A stretch of DNA of 64,000 bases from Rhodococcus sp. B50 (GCF_013602415.1 NZ_WPAG02000003.1:186001-250000), one strand, 5' to 3'. Counted from the first letter of the stretch, positions 45,279 through 54,949 are shown. Notes: generated from the letters alone by a model not told the origin. Numbers and translations: made by a program.

Positions 45279-46472
45279 ATGACGAGTGAAATCGAGGCCG
45301 TGCGCGTTGAGCTCGACCTGTCGGACGTCGACCATCGCGTAGGCAAACCCGTTGGCGGCGGCCAGCTCCATGAGCCGTGCAGCAGTTCCGACATCCGTCG
45401 TTGGGTCATGGCGATGGACAATCCGAACCCGCTGCACTGGGACAAGGAGTTCGCCGAGAACACTCGGTTCGGCGGCCTCATCGCGCCGCAGTCGATGGCG
45501 GTTTCATTGGATTTCGGTCACGGAGCCCAACCGGCGCTGGTCGGCAAGATCCCGGGAAGCCATCTGATCTTCGGTGGCGAGGAATGGTGGTTCTACGGTA
45601 CCCCGATCCGCCCCGGCGACAAGCTGTTCCAACAACGCCGCTTTCACGACTACAAGGTAACCGACACCAAATTTGCCGGCCCGACGATGTTCTCCCGGGG
45701 CGACACCACTCACACCAACCAGTACGGTGCCCTCGTCGCCAAGGAACGCTCGACAGGTATCCGCTACCTGCAAACCGAAGCCAAAAAGCGTGGCATGTAC
45801 GACACCCAGATCGGTGCCATCAAGAAGTGGACTGCTGCCGAACTGGCCGAGGTCGACAAGCTGCGTACCGAGTGGCTCATGTCCAACCGCCTGGGCGTAT
45901 CACCACGCTTCGACGAGGTCAGTGTCGGTGACAAGCTCCAGCGACGTGTCATCGGCCCCCACAGCATCGCCAGTTTCACCACCGAATACCGTGCCTTCAT
46001 CTTCAACATCTGGGGCACGTTCGGATGGGTTGCACCCCCCGGTATCGAAGACCCCTGGATCAACCAGGATCCGGGTTGGGTCGAGGGCTTCGAGTTCGAT
46101 GAAGAAGGCGCCAAGATCGACCCCCGGCTACGGGACGGACTCTACCTCGGCCCTTCTCGAGGCCACATCGACGCCGACAAGGCCGACGAAGTGGGCATGG
46201 CACGCGCCTACGGCTACGGCGCCACCATGGGTGCCTGGTGCACCGACTTCCTGGCCAACTGGGCCGGCCATGACGGCATGGTCCGACACACCAAGGCCGA
46301 CTTCCGAGGACCCGCCTTCGAAGGCGATGTCACCTACTTCGACGCCGAGATCATCGACAAACAAGCGGAATCGACCTGGGGTGTACCACTGGTCCAGATC
46401 AAGCTCAAACTCACAGATCAGAACGGCGTGACACTCGTGTCGTGCATCGCCGAGGTCGAATTGCCATTGTGA
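45279..46472 (+). CDS. MaoC/FAS1-like double hot-dog acyl-CoA dehydratase
   Basis: This 397-residue protein contains two hot-dog folds. The first has SSSDIRRWVMAMDNPNPLHWDKEFA and FGGLIAPQSMAVSLDFG, the N-terminal MaoC-like dehydratase pattern. The second, after about residue 200, has HSIASFTTEYRAF and a long insertion before ATMGAWCTDFLANWAGHDG. It probably hydrates an enoyl-CoA or dehydrates a hydroxyacyl-CoA too bulky for crotonases. AGGAG precedes the ATG. It lies 27 bp after the reductase gene. Confidence 0.85.
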   Translation: MTSEIEAVRVELDLSDVDHRVGKPVGGGQLHEPCSSSDIRRWVMAMDNPNPLHWDKEFAENTRFGGLIAPQSMAVSLDFGHGAQPALVGKIPGSHLIFGGEEWWFYGTPIRPGDKLFQQRRFHDYKVTDTKFAGPTMFSRGDTTHTNQYGALVAKERSTGIRYLQTEAKKRGMYDTQIGAIKKWTAAELAEVDKLRTEWLMSNRLGVSPRFDEVSVGDKLQRRVIGPHSIASFTTEYRAFIFNIWGTFGWVAPPGIEDPWINQDPGWVEGFEFDEEGAKIDPRLRDGLYLGPSRGHIDADKADEVGMARAYGYGATMGAWCTDFLANWAGHDGMVRHTKADFRGPAFEGDVTYFDAEIIDKQAESTWGVPLVQIKLKLTDQNGVTLVSCIAEVELPL

Positions 46473-46506
46473 CGGCCTGTTCTCTGCAACGACAGCGAGG
46501 TCAGTA

Positions 46507-48222
46507 ATGAGTACCACCCCTACATTGCCTGCAATCGTCCGTGGCGCACCACTCGAGGACGAGCCCGGTCTCGGCAGTCTCACCCTGCCGGGATTCCTGC
46601 GCGAGGTCACCGAGACCTTCTCCGAGCGCGAAGTACTCACGATGCAGGTCGATTCGGAGATCGTACGCTGGACATACGCGGACCTGTGGGAGCGTGCAAT
46701 CGAAGTCGCGCAAGCACTCCGTTCGACTGGACTCGGCAAGGATGGCCGGGTCGGCGTCCTGATGACCAATCGTCCGGAGTGGCTGTCCGCGGTCTTCGGC
46801 ACCTCGCTGGCCGGTGGAGTTGCTGTCACTCTCAGTACCTTTTCGACTCCAGCCGAGCTCGATCATCTGCTGAAGGTTTCCAGCGTGTCCGTACTGCTCT
46901 TCGAGGGCCAGGTGCTGAAGCAGAATTTCGCCGAAATACTGACCGACCTGGAGCCCAGAATCGCCACTGCGGCACCCGGCGCGCTGCGGTCGTCGAAATA
47001 TCCGTTCTTGAGGCATCTGGCTGCAGTGTCGGACACAACGCCGGCGGACCGATCAAGCGACGGTTCGATCGAGTCCTGGCCGACCTTCTTGGCACGCGGG
47101 GTGAACGAATCACGGGAGGAAGTGGAGGCATGTGCCGCCACCACTGCGCCCAGCGACACCGCGGTGCTGTTCTTCTCTTCTGGCTCAACCAGTAAGCCCA
47201 AGGGCATTCTCAGCGCACATCGCGGTGTTGCCATCCAAATGTGGCGCTTTCGGCGAATGTACGATCTGTCACCTGAAGACAACGTCCGCTGCTGGTCGGC
47301 CAACGGTTTTTTCTGGTCCGGTAACTTCGGCATGGCTCTGGGCTCAACACTGGCAAGCGGCGGTAGTTTGGTCCTGCAAAGAACATTCGACGCCGACGAA
47401 GCGCTTCTTCTGATGGACGCCGAGAAGGTGAACTTCCCTGTTGCCTGGCCGCACCAGTGGGCTGCGCTCGAGGCCTCCCCCAATTGGGGCTCTGTAGACC
47501 TGAGCAGCATGCGTTTTGTGGACTTCAATACCCCCATCGCAAAGCACAAGACGGTGTCCACGATATATTTTGAACCGGGACACGCGTATGGAAACACCGA
47601 AACCTTCACCATTTCCACCTGCTTTCCTGCCAACACACCCGATGAGGAGATTGCCGGCAGCAGCGGAATACCGCTGCCCGGTAACTCGGTCAAAATCGTG
47701 GACGCGCTGACCGGAGCCACTTTGCGCATCGGAGAACGCGGCGAGATCTGCGTCAAAGGTCCGACTCTGATGCTCGGTTATGTCGGCACCCCCCTCATGG
47801 AGACTCTGGATGCCGAGGGCTTCTTTCACACCGGCGATGGCGGTTATCTCGATGATTCTGGCAGATTGTTCTGGGAAGGCCGACTCACAGACATCATCAA
47901 GACCGGTGGCGCCAACGTGTCACCGCTCGAAGTCGACGAAGTCATTCTCGGCCTTCCCGGCGTGAAAGTCACGCGCACGGTAGGAGTTCCACACGAGACC
48001 CTCGGGGAAGTTGTCGTGTCCTGTATTGTCCCCCAAGACAGTGCGACCCTGGACCCGGAGGCGATCCGCACTCTCATCAAAGAGAAATTGGCTAGCTACA
48101 AAGTGCCCCGCCATGTACTTTTCTTTTCCGACAACGAGATCAGCATGACAGGTAGCGCCAAGATCAAGACCGATGAACTGCGGAACCTTGCCTCGACAAG
48201 AATCGATACCACCCATTGGTAA
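46507..48222 (+). CDS. AMP-forming acyl-CoA ligase
   Basis: This 571-residue adenylate-forming enzyme has the P-loop LFFSSGSTSKPKGILSAHRG, the YGNTETFT motif, the hinge GDGGYLDDSGRLFWEGRLTDIIKTGGANVSPLEVDE and the Lys region MTGSAKIKTDEL. It is longer than the other two ligases in the window, with an extra segment at about 150-200. It follows the dehydratase by 34 bp. It should activate a carboxylic acid intermediate; specificity is unknown. Confidence 0.91.
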   Translation: MSTTPTLPAIVRGAPLEDEPGLGSLTLPGFLREVTETFSEREVLTMQVDSEIVRWTYADLWERAIEVAQALRSTGLGKDGRVGVLMTNRPEWLSAVFGTSLAGGVAVTLSTFSTPAELDHLLKVSSVSVLLFEGQVLKQNFAEILTDLEPRIATAAPGALRSSKYPFLRHLAAVSDTTPADRSSDGSIESWPTFLARGVNESREEVEACAATTAPSDTAVLFFSSGSTSKPKGILSAHRGVAIQMWRFRRMYDLSPEDNVRCWSANGFFWSGNFGMALGSTLASGGSLVLQRTFDADEALLLMDAEKVNFPVAWPHQWAALEASPNWGSVDLSSMRFVDFNTPIAKHKTVSTIYFEPGHAYGNTETFTISTCFPANTPDEEIAGSSGIPLPGNSVKIVDALTGATLRIGERGEICVKGPTLMLGYVGTPLMETLDAEGFFHTGDGGYLDDSGRLFWEGRLTDIIKTGGANVSPLEVDEVILGLPGVKVTRTVGVPHETLGEVVVSCIVPQDSATLDPEAIRTLIKEKLASYKVPRHVLFFSDNEISMTGSAKIKTDELRNLASTRIDTTHW

Positions 48223-48356
48223 CAGCCGTCCCCTGGCTTCTCACTCATGTGGCCTGCTATAAAGCACTGACGTCACCGGCGAACGGTACGCCCCATGGAC
48301 GCTATCCTCAAAAGTTTGCCGACGAATGATTGGTATCACCACTTGGATATGAGCGA

Positions 48357-48455
48357 ATGCGTGACGCCAACTCAAATCCGGGTCGCCGGGTCCCACCACG
48401 TCGAATCGCCGAGACCGCTGCCGACACCATCCGAAACGACATACCCTCGCCTGTG
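48357..48455 (+). pseudogene. N-terminal scrap of a third FadR-type regulator
   Basis: The frame from the ATG at 48357 reads GRRVPPRRIAETAADTIRNDI. This matches the first residues of the regulators at 50572 (RRVPQRRIAETVADELRNDI) and 29661. Homology stops at about 48440, where the sequence passes into an aminotransferase fragment. The rest of the gene is gone. Confidence 0.7.
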
Positions 48456-48835
48456 CCGCAACGCTCGCCGCGATCGACGAGATCATCACCCAGGATCTAC
48501 CTGACCGCGCACGTCAGATCGAAAGCCTGATGATCACCTCGTTCACGACATTCGCTGATCAACTGAACACCGAAGGACACGGTGTGATCGGTGAGGTGCG
48601 AGATCGCGGAGTGGAGATCACTATCGAGTCGGGTCAGACCCGGCAGCGCCGAGCCCAATCCCGACCGGCCGAAGATGTTGGCGCAGCGGCATTGCAAGAA
48701 TACGCCATCGTCCTGACGTGCGGCACGTACGGCAATGTCATTCGAGTGCTGCCACCGTTGGTGATCACCGATGATGTCCTGACCCAGGCCCTCGACATCC
48801 TCGGCTCGGCCATCAGAACCTGCGCCGCACGCTGA
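48452..48835 (+). pseudogene. gabT: C-terminal fragment of a 4-aminobutyrate aminotransferase
   Basis: The frame reads ATLAAIDEIITQDLPDRARQIESL, then HGVIGEVRDRGVEITIE and the highly typical C-terminal block LTCGTYGNVIRVLPPLVITDDVL of class III GABA aminotransferases. About 300 N-terminal residues, including the PLP lysine, are missing, so it cannot be active. It lies 25 bp before an intact gabD-like gene, the usual gabT-gabD order. A recombination has replaced its front with a regulator scrap. Confidence 0.82.
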
Positions 48836-48860
48836 CATTCGACACACCACGAAAGAACTG

Positions 48861-50333
48861 ATGATTCCTACACACCTATCGGACTTCGCGAAGAAGGTCC
48901 TCGCAGCAGCACCCACCGGCCTCTGGATCAATGGCCAGTCGACCCCGGCCGAGGGCGACGCCACCTTCGACGTGATCGACCCCGCCACCGAACAACCGCT
49001 GGCGAAGGTTGCCGACGCATCGGTGGCCGATGCCCACCACGCCCTAGACGTCGCGGTCGGCGTCGCCGACGAGTGGGCTGCCACAGCACCACGCAAGCGC
49101 AGCGAAATCCTGCGTCGCGCCTTCGAAATCGTGACCAATCGGGCCGACGAGTTCGCCATGCTGATGACCCTGGAACTCGGACGCGCCTTACCCGACAGCG
49201 TCGCCGAGACCCGATACGGAGCCGAGTTTCTGCGCTGGTTCGCTGAAGAAGCGGTCCGCATCGACGGGCGCTACACCACCTCACCGAACGGCAGCGGCCG
49301 GATCCTGGTCACCCACGGTCCGATCGGGCCTTCGTTGGCGATCACCCCTTGGAACTTCCCCCTGGCCATGGGCACCCGGAAGATCGGCCCTGCCCTGGCC
49401 GCTGGCAACGTGATGGTCGTGAAGCCGGCCGGGGAAACACCCCTGACCATGCTTGCTCTCGCCGAGGTCTTCACCGAAGCCGGATTGCCAGCCGGAGTCC
49501 TCTCGGTCCTCCCCACCTCACACAGCAGCACCGTGTCCTCCGCACTCATCAACGATGACCGGATCCGCAAGATCAGCTTCACCGGCTCAACTCCGATCGG
49601 ACGAATCCTGTTGAGCCAGGCCGCGGAAAGGGTTCAACGAACATCAATGGAACTCGGCGGAAACGCACCTTTCCTGGTCTTCGACGACGCCGACATCGAT
49701 GCGGCTGTCGAGGGTGCATTCGCCGCCAAGATGCGCAACGGCGGCGAGGCCTGTACCGCGGCCAACCGTTTCCTGGTCCAGTCGACGGTCGCTGAGGAGT
49801 TTACCGATAAGCTGACCACGAAAATGGCGGCGATGCAGCTCGGTCCCGGATATCAGGACGGCATCACCCTGGGACCGCTGGTCAACGCGTCACAGCGCGA
49901 CAGCGTCGCAGCCTTGGTCGACACCGCCGTCGCGGCCGGCGCCCGAATCCGTCTCGGCGGCAAACGGCCCGAGGGTGCCGGGTTCTATTACCCCGCGACC
50001 GTACTCGATCAGGTTGATCGCGGGTCACCGGTGCTCCGTGAAGAAATCTTCGGACCGGTGGCCATGATCAGTACGTTCGACACCGAAGTCCAGGCGGTCT
50101 CCGCGGCCAACAGCACCGAATACGGTCTGGCAGCCTACTTCTACAGCCAAGGCGCCGAACGGTGTAACCGCATTGCCGCAGCCCTCGACGCAGGCATGGT
50201 CGGAGTCAACCGGGGAGTGATCTCAGACGTCGCGGCACCTTTCGGCGGCGTCAAGCAATCAGGAATCGGACGTGAGGGCGGAAGCGAAGGTGTCGCCGAA
50301 TACCTCGCTACGAAGTACATCGCCCTCACCTGA
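48861..50333 (+). CDS. gabD: succinate-semialdehyde dehydrogenase-type ALDH
   Basis: This 490-residue enzyme has Asn165 in TPWNFP, Glu264 in MELGGNAPF and nucleophile Cys298 in NGGEACTAANRF, with the GabD-type ending GMVGVNRGVISDVAAPFGGVKQSGIGREGG. It should oxidise succinate semialdehyde or a similar omega-oxo acid to the diacid. The remnant of gabT before it supports this. As gabT is broken, it may now serve the surrounding catabolic pathway. Confidence 0.88.
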   Translation: MIPTHLSDFAKKVLAAAPTGLWINGQSTPAEGDATFDVIDPATEQPLAKVADASVADAHHALDVAVGVADEWAATAPRKRSEILRRAFEIVTNRADEFAMLMTLELGRALPDSVAETRYGAEFLRWFAEEAVRIDGRYTTSPNGSGRILVTHGPIGPSLAITPWNFPLAMGTRKIGPALAAGNVMVVKPAGETPLTMLALAEVFTEAGLPAGVLSVLPTSHSSTVSSALINDDRIRKISFTGSTPIGRILLSQAAERVQRTSMELGGNAPFLVFDDADIDAAVEGAFAAKMRNGGEACTAANRFLVQSTVAEEFTDKLTTKMAAMQLGPGYQDGITLGPLVNASQRDSVAALVDTAVAAGARIRLGGKRPEGAGFYYPATVLDQVDRGSPVLREEIFGPVAMISTFDTEVQAVSAANSTEYGLAAYFYSQGAERCNRIAAALDAGMVGVNRGVISDVAAPFGGVKQSGIGREGGSEGVAEYLATKYIALT

Positions 50334-50571
50334 ACGATCCTCGCTACCCTCCTTCGACAACCGGTTCTCGCTCGGAGACCCACTGTGACCACCACGCAGA
50401 GCCGGTCCACGCCGGGAACCTCCCCATCGAAGCCAAAGACTTGGCTCGACACCACTGCCAGACCATGCTGCCGTGCGCGCTCCTTGCATCGTTGATCCAT
50501 ACCTGCTATCATTGCTAAGCTTGAAGGTTAGGATGATCGGGTTACCGATAGAATGCAGATTAAGGGTGTGC

Positions 50572-51375
50572 ATGACTCCCCCCCAGACCCGCAGAGTCCC
50601 ACAGCGCAGAATCGCTGAAACGGTCGCGGACGAGCTCCGCAACGACATATTGGCAGATGACAACTATCGCCTTCCGACCCAAGACCAGCTCGTTAAGGAC
50701 TTCGGTGTCAGCTACCCTTCGATTCGAGAAGCTCTCCGAATTCTCGAGACCGAAGGCTTGGTGACTGTTCGCCGAGGCAACGTCGGCGGCGCGGATGTAC
50801 GCAGACCCGACGAGACTTCCGCCGCCTATCACCTCGGCCTGTCGTTGCAGGCCGGTCGCGTTACGTTGCGAGACTTGGCAGAGGGGTTGCAGATGCTGGA
50901 ACCCATGTGTGCCGCCGAATGCGCAAAACGAGAAGACCGGCTCGAAGTTGTAGTTCCAGCACTGACTGCAGCAATTGACGCTTCCGCTAACTTCACAAAT
51001 TGCGGACTGGATTTCACCAACACGGCCAGAGATTTCCATACCCTGATTGTTGGATTCACACCGAACGCGACGATTCGTTACGCGGTAGGTAGCTACGTAA
51101 CGCTCTGGGCCGCGCAAGAAGAGGCCTGGGCAGAGTCACGCGTCAAACATGGTGACTACCCTACTGAAGTGGAGGCGGGAGCTGCGGTACAGGCGCATCG
51201 TCGGATTGTCGACGAAATTGCTGCAGGAAGGCCGGATGAGGCCGAACGGGTGGCCCGTGCACATCTCGCGGCTACACAAGCGCTAGTGCTCGTCCATCAC
51301 GCCGACCGCGTAGTTAATGCGTCGTCCGCGATGTCGCGTCAGGCTATTCGATCCAATCGTCGTTCCCGAGTCTGA
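50572..51375 (+). CDS. FadR-subfamily GntR regulator
   Basis: This 267-residue regulator has the winged helix RRVPQRRIAETVADELRNDI and QLVKDFGVSYPSIREALRILETEGLVTVRRG, and an FCD domain with ARDFHTLIVGFTPN and AHRRIVDEIAAGRPDEAERVARAHL. It is a close paralogue of the regulator at 29661 with nearly the same recognition helix, so both may bind the same operators. The ATG at 50572 follows AAGGG by 5 bp. The sequence upstream (50515-50540) holds TTAGGATGA, shared with the promoter at 44091. Confidence 0.92.
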   Translation: MTPPQTRRVPQRRIAETVADELRNDILADDNYRLPTQDQLVKDFGVSYPSIREALRILETEGLVTVRRGNVGGADVRRPDETSAAYHLGLSLQAGRVTLRDLAEGLQMLEPMCAAECAKREDRLEVVVPALTAAIDASANFTNCGLDFTNTARDFHTLIVGFTPNATIRYAVGSYVTLWAAQEEAWAESRVKHGDYPTEVEAGAAVQAHRRIVDEIAAGRPDEAERVARAHLAATQALVLVHHADRVVNASSAMSRQAIRSNRRSRV

Positions 51376-51390
51376 TGCGAACGCACCGCA

Positions 51391-51416
51391 CCACCACCTG
51401 AGGTATCAGGTGGTGG
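51391..51416. terminator. strong hairpin after the regulator gene
   Basis: CCACCACCTGA and TCAGGTGGTGG form a perfect 11-bp stem with a four-base loop GGTA, starting 16 bp after the regulator's stop. No T-run follows, which is common for actinobacterial terminators. Confidence 0.7.
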
Positions 51417-51465
51417 CGACGCTTGAAAACTGGACAGTTCCGCTCCCCGAGAAGTGAACACTCAA

Positions 51466-51740
51466 CAGGCTTGGAGAGTGATCACTTTGGAAGACTGGGC
51501 GTTGATCAGAAGGCTCGCGGCCCACGGTGTCCCGAAGGCCCGGATCGCGGCGCGGTTGGGGATCTGCCGAACCATGGTGGTCAAGTCGGTGCAGTCGACG
51601 GCACCACCGAAGTACGAACGTCGGGCGGCCCCGACGTCATTCACCCCGTTCGAGACCCGGGTGCGGACATTGTTGGCCGCCGAGCCGGACATGCCGGCGA
51701 CGGTGATCGCCGAGCGAGTCGGCTGGACGGGCTCGCTCAG
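51466..51740 (+). pseudogene. IS21-family IstA N-terminal fragment
   Basis: The frame reads VITLEDWALIRRLAAHGVPKARIAARLGICRTMV, then APPKYERRAAP and MPATVIAERVGW, the DNA-binding start of IS21 transposases. A TGGACAGT sequence at 51431 resembles an IS21 end. Homology ends near 51740 at the junction with an amine oxidase fragment. The catalytic domain and IstB are missing. Confidence 0.78.
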
Positions 51741-52300
51741 CTGGTTCCGAGCATCGAGTTCACGCCCGCGCTTCCCGACCAGCACTACGGACTTTCCCGC
51801 AGCTGGCGCCTGGGTGCACTCAGCAAAGCCTTCGTCGCGTACGACTGGCCGTTCTGGCGCGACCAAGGCCTGTCCGGAGAAGCGATATCGGACAACGAGA
51901 CGGTCTTTCTCACCTTCGACGTCAGCCCACCCCTGACGGCCCCGGCATCCTCATGAGCTTCTGCGACGCACGCGGCTTCGACGCCTTCCACCACAACGAG
52001 CGCCGCCATCGCGTCGTCCACCATCTCACCCATCTCTATGGAGAGCCCGCACGCCATCCCATCGACTACACCGATTTCTGCTGGGGTAACGACACATTCG
52101 CACCCGGCGGCCCCAATCCCGCACCCGGGCCGACCGTGTGGACGACCTTCGGACGATTTCTGCGCGAACCGGTCGGCCTCATCCACTGGGCCGGCACCGA
52201 AACCGCCGACGAAACCTCAGGCACCATGAACGGTGCGATTCTCTCCGGGCAACGCGCAGCGGCGGAAATAGCGGCTCGGTTCAATTCCGGACGCGTGTGA
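51741..52300 (+). pseudogene. flavin monoamine oxidase C-terminal fragment, frameshifted
   Basis: One frame reads LPDQHYGLSRSWRLGALSKAFVAYDWPFWRDQGLSGEA, the substrate-domain block of flavin amine oxidases. After FDVSPP the frame changes near 51938 and continues as GPGILMSFCDARGF to the FAD-binding end HWAGTETADETSGTMNGAILSGQRAAAEIAARF, stopping at 52300. The N-terminal FAD domain is absent. It was apparently truncated by the IS21 element. Confidence 0.78.
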
Positions 52301-52560
52301 TAACCGCCCCCATCGACCTCCCTGCCTCACATGAATTTACGCAGGGTCGGGGCGGATAACCGCCGTTACATTAACTAACGGGAGTCCGGCACCCCTCCCG
52401 CACGCCCTTGATGGGCCCTCGAGACCCTCCCGGGACAGTCCATCGCCTCGTTGGGCCAGCGCACCCGAGACAGCACCGCGACCGGACCGGGTTGACCATC
52501 CGATGTGACGTGGCGCGCCGGCCGTCCTCGCCATGTCCCGCCAGGCGGAGCCGCGACCAT
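52301..52560. other. no recognisable gene
   Basis: Only short frames without motifs occur here. The sequence is GC-rich and joins the end of the amine oxidase fragment to the SSB-like remnant. Confidence 0.4.
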
Positions 52561-52700
52561 CATCACCATCGTCGGCAATCTGACAGCCGACCCCGAGCTG
52601 CGATTCACCCCCGCGGGCACCCCAGTCGCGAACTCCACCGTGGCGTCCACACCCCGCAACTTCGACCGGCAGTCGAACGACCCCACGAACTGCGCGGCGA
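52561..52700 (+). pseudogene. single-stranded DNA-binding protein N-terminal remnant
   Basis: The frame reads TIITIVGNLTADPELRFTPAGTPVAN and STVASTPRNFDRQSND, which matches the first OB-fold strands of actinobacterial SSB proteins. An ATG-type start directly before TIIT is not kept. After about 52700 the expected LRCTVW region is absent and the frame loses similarity. It is probably a decayed plasmid- or phage-type SSB gene. Confidence 0.65.
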
Positions 52701-53511
52701 CACCGTACGCGGGCAGCGGCTCGGCCGACCTCGGGGCCCCTCCACGGACGTCGCCGCAGCGCTCTGCCCGGGCACACACGCAGGGATACTCCAACACTGG
52801 TCTTTTCCCGACAGGGGGTGGTCGGCGTGTCACCGCGGGTACATCGCTGCGATCGTCCCCGACGTAACCGTCGGCCCGGGGCCGAACGACGAGGTGGGCT
52901 CCGCCGGCGCGGCGACGACACACAGCCACGCCGACGGAGCGATCCCGCCGCGACAGGGGGCAGCGGTCGGGACACGTGTCGATGCGCGGGGGGACGGGCA
53001 TCGACACGCTACGCCCCTGGCGGTATCGATGCCGTAGGGGGATCGGCGCTCGACCGACCGCGGGGCGCACATCCGGCTGGTCCTTGCCCTCCCCGGCAAG
53101 CGAGCACGCCGAATGTCCGAGACGCTATCCCGGTGGTGTGAAGAACGGCAAGAGGATCCGGAAAAGTTGGGACAGAGGACCGAGGGATCTGTACCGATAC
53201 CGCTGCGTGAGCGGGAACGCCGGAAATTTGTTCGGACGCTGCGGGAATGGGTGTGCCGCTCTGATGCCCGACATGGCACGATGTCCGGGCGGAGATGTCA
53301 TGCCGCGCCCCGCGCGTGGACCGGATCGCCGCCGAGCACCGTGACCCTTTCCTGTCACTTCCGGTGCGTGTTATTCGAATTCATATATACAGTAGCGTTT
53401 TTCGCCGTCACATGACCGTCGCACGGCACCGGTGCGCTCCTGCTCGGTGCCATTCGGTGTGACGGACCCGATTACGGGTACGCCCCTGTCGGAGGCGAGA
53501 CGGGAGAGAAC
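52701..53511. other. long stretch without a supported gene
   Basis: Several overlapping frames exist on both strands, all with the composition of antisense or random high-GC DNA and without family motifs. The 3' part of the lost SSB gene may be included. At 53376-53400 there is a short AT-rich patch that could serve as promoter for the STAS gene. Confidence 0.4.
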
Positions 53512-53853
53512 ATGCTGCGCTGCGACGAACAGATCCGCGACGGTGTGCTGGTGCTCCGCCCCATCGGTGCGGTGTACGGATACACCGCGACGCTGCTGCG
53601 CGCACGTCTGGATCGGGCACTGACCGACCATCCCGCGGTGGTGGTGGATCTGGCAGCGACCACGACCTTCGATTCCTCCGGTGTGGGGGCATGTGTGTAT
53701 GCCACCACACGCGCATGGACACAGCATCGTTCGCTGAGCTTCGCCGCACCCACCCCGAAGGTACGCGCGCTGATCGACAGGACCCGGCTCCAGACCGTGC
53801 TGCCGCTCGCCGAGACGGTGCAGTCAGCGATCGAGCGCGCCTGCGCGCCGTGA
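53512..53853 (+). CDS. STAS-domain protein, anti-anti-sigma factor-like
   Basis: This 113-residue single-domain protein has the STAS fold: VLVLRPIGAVYGYTATLLRARLDRAL, then AVVVDLAATTTFDSSGVGACVYA with Ser in the DSSG loop that is phosphorylated in SpoIIAA-type proteins, and a C-terminal helix. It would bind an anti-sigma kinase and release a sigma factor of the SigB/SigF type. No kinase or sigma gene is adjacent. A GGAGAG site precedes the ATG. Confidence 0.82.
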   Translation: MLRCDEQIRDGVLVLRPIGAVYGYTATLLRARLDRALTDHPAVVVDLAATTTFDSSGVGACVYATTRAWTQHRSLSFAAPTPKVRALIDRTRLQTVLPLAETVQSAIERACAP

Positions 53854-54262
53854 CTTCAGGCAGCGCCTCCCAGGGCAGATCAGTGCGCCTCCGCCACGGC
53901 CCTGGTCCCACATCAGAACGGAAGTCACTGGTGTCATGGCGAGATCGCCCTCACCCGGCCGCCGTCCTGTCGTCATCGCGCGGACTGTTCTTGCCGTACT
54001 CGGCGGGTGTGCGACCACCGGCCCGCAAAGCGCTCCGCCACCCTTCGGTGACCGGACCCTCCTCAGCCGGGACAGCATCGGCGACCCCTCGAGCGTCGAC
54101 ACCGGCGGTCGAGGATCTGTGCGGGCTGCACCTCGGCGCCGACGGGCACACCACCGAACTCGGCGTCGTCGACGATGACTTCACCACCGTGGCCGGGGCG
54201 GTCGGCAGCGATCATCTTTTCGCGTCCGGACATCCCCGCAACCGGCCGGGACATCCTGAACC
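53854..54262 (+). pseudogene. possible decayed lipoprotein gene
   Basis: From 53936 a frame starts with an arginine-rich head and VVIARTVLAVLGGCATT, which looks like a lipoprotein signal. It then loses sense. A second frame at about 54115-54240 reads GLHLGADGHTTELGVV and DHLFASGHP, reminiscent of a beta-propeller glycosylhydrolase-like lipoprotein (SGHPD motif). The two parts are out of frame. Assignment is weak. Confidence 0.3.
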
Positions 54263-54949
54263 TCAGAGCCGGCGCCGGGGTTGAGGCCGAGGAAGCGGCA
54301 TCGGAGGATCGCTTCCTCGGCGCACGCGGGGTGCAGGACGGGTCCACGCCTCCATCGCCGGCGCCTGTGTCCGAGTGCGCGAAAAAGTCGATCGACGCTC
54401 GGGACGCACGGGGTAGGTGTGCCGATCCGTTCCGGCCGCAACCAGCACGTCGAGCAGCGGCAGCAGCGCCGCGGCGATGCGGTCCCCGGTCTCGACGAAC
54501 GCCCCGGCGGGCAGCCCGGTCGGGTCGGGGATGTTCGGGGTGTGGGCCGCGCCCCGGTGGTCGCGGCGGGCGTCGAGCCGGGCGATGGTGTCCGCACCGG
54601 TGACCGTCGCGATGCGGTGCGCCTCGGTGAGGGTGAACGATTTCGTTGCGGCGCCGACGGTAAGGGCGGCGACGCGGTCGCGCTGGCCCTCGGTCATGGC
54701 CAGGATCAGATCTGCCCTGTCGATCATCGAGGTCGTGACGCGGCGGGCGCGGAAGTCACGTGGATCGGCGCCGAGCCCGGCGATAACCGCTGCGGCGGCA
54801 GGCTCGACGGGATATCCGACCAAGGCCCGGAGGCCGGCGCTCTCGGCCGTGAGGTCGGAACGACCGGAGGCGTCTGCGTAGGCGCGCGTGAGCCGCTCGG
54901 CGATCACGGACCGGCAGACATTGCCGGCGCAGACGAACAAAACGTGCAC
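54263..54949 (-). CDS. low-molecular-weight protein-tyrosine phosphatase family protein
   Basis: This 228-residue protein has the LMW-PTP active-site loop CAGNVCRS at residues 7-14 (Cys-x5-Arg-Ser), followed by AERLTRAY, and a probable general-acid Asp in NIPDPTG at about residue 139. Family members dephosphorylate tyrosine or act as arsenate reductase-like or exopolysaccharide regulators. The GTG start at 54949 fits the motif spacing. The last 60 residues are proline- and arginine-rich and outside the family, suggesting read-through into noncoding sequence after a lost stop. Confidence 0.83.
   Translation of the reverse strand: MHVLFVCAGNVCRSVIAERLTRAYADASGRSDLTAESAGLRALVGYPVEPAAAAVIAGLGADPRDFRARRVTTSMIDRADLILAMTEGQRDRVAALTVGAATKSFTLTEAHRIATVTGADTIARLDARRDHRGAAHTPNIPDPTGLPAGAFVETGDRIAAALLPLLDVLVAAGTDRHTYPVRPERRSTFSRTRTQAPAMEAWTRPAPRVRRGSDPPMPLPRPQPRRRL

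Noticed and set aside
52701..53511. Several 60-210-codon frames on both strands
   Set aside because: They overlap each other in many frames, have no domain signatures and no good ribosome sites.
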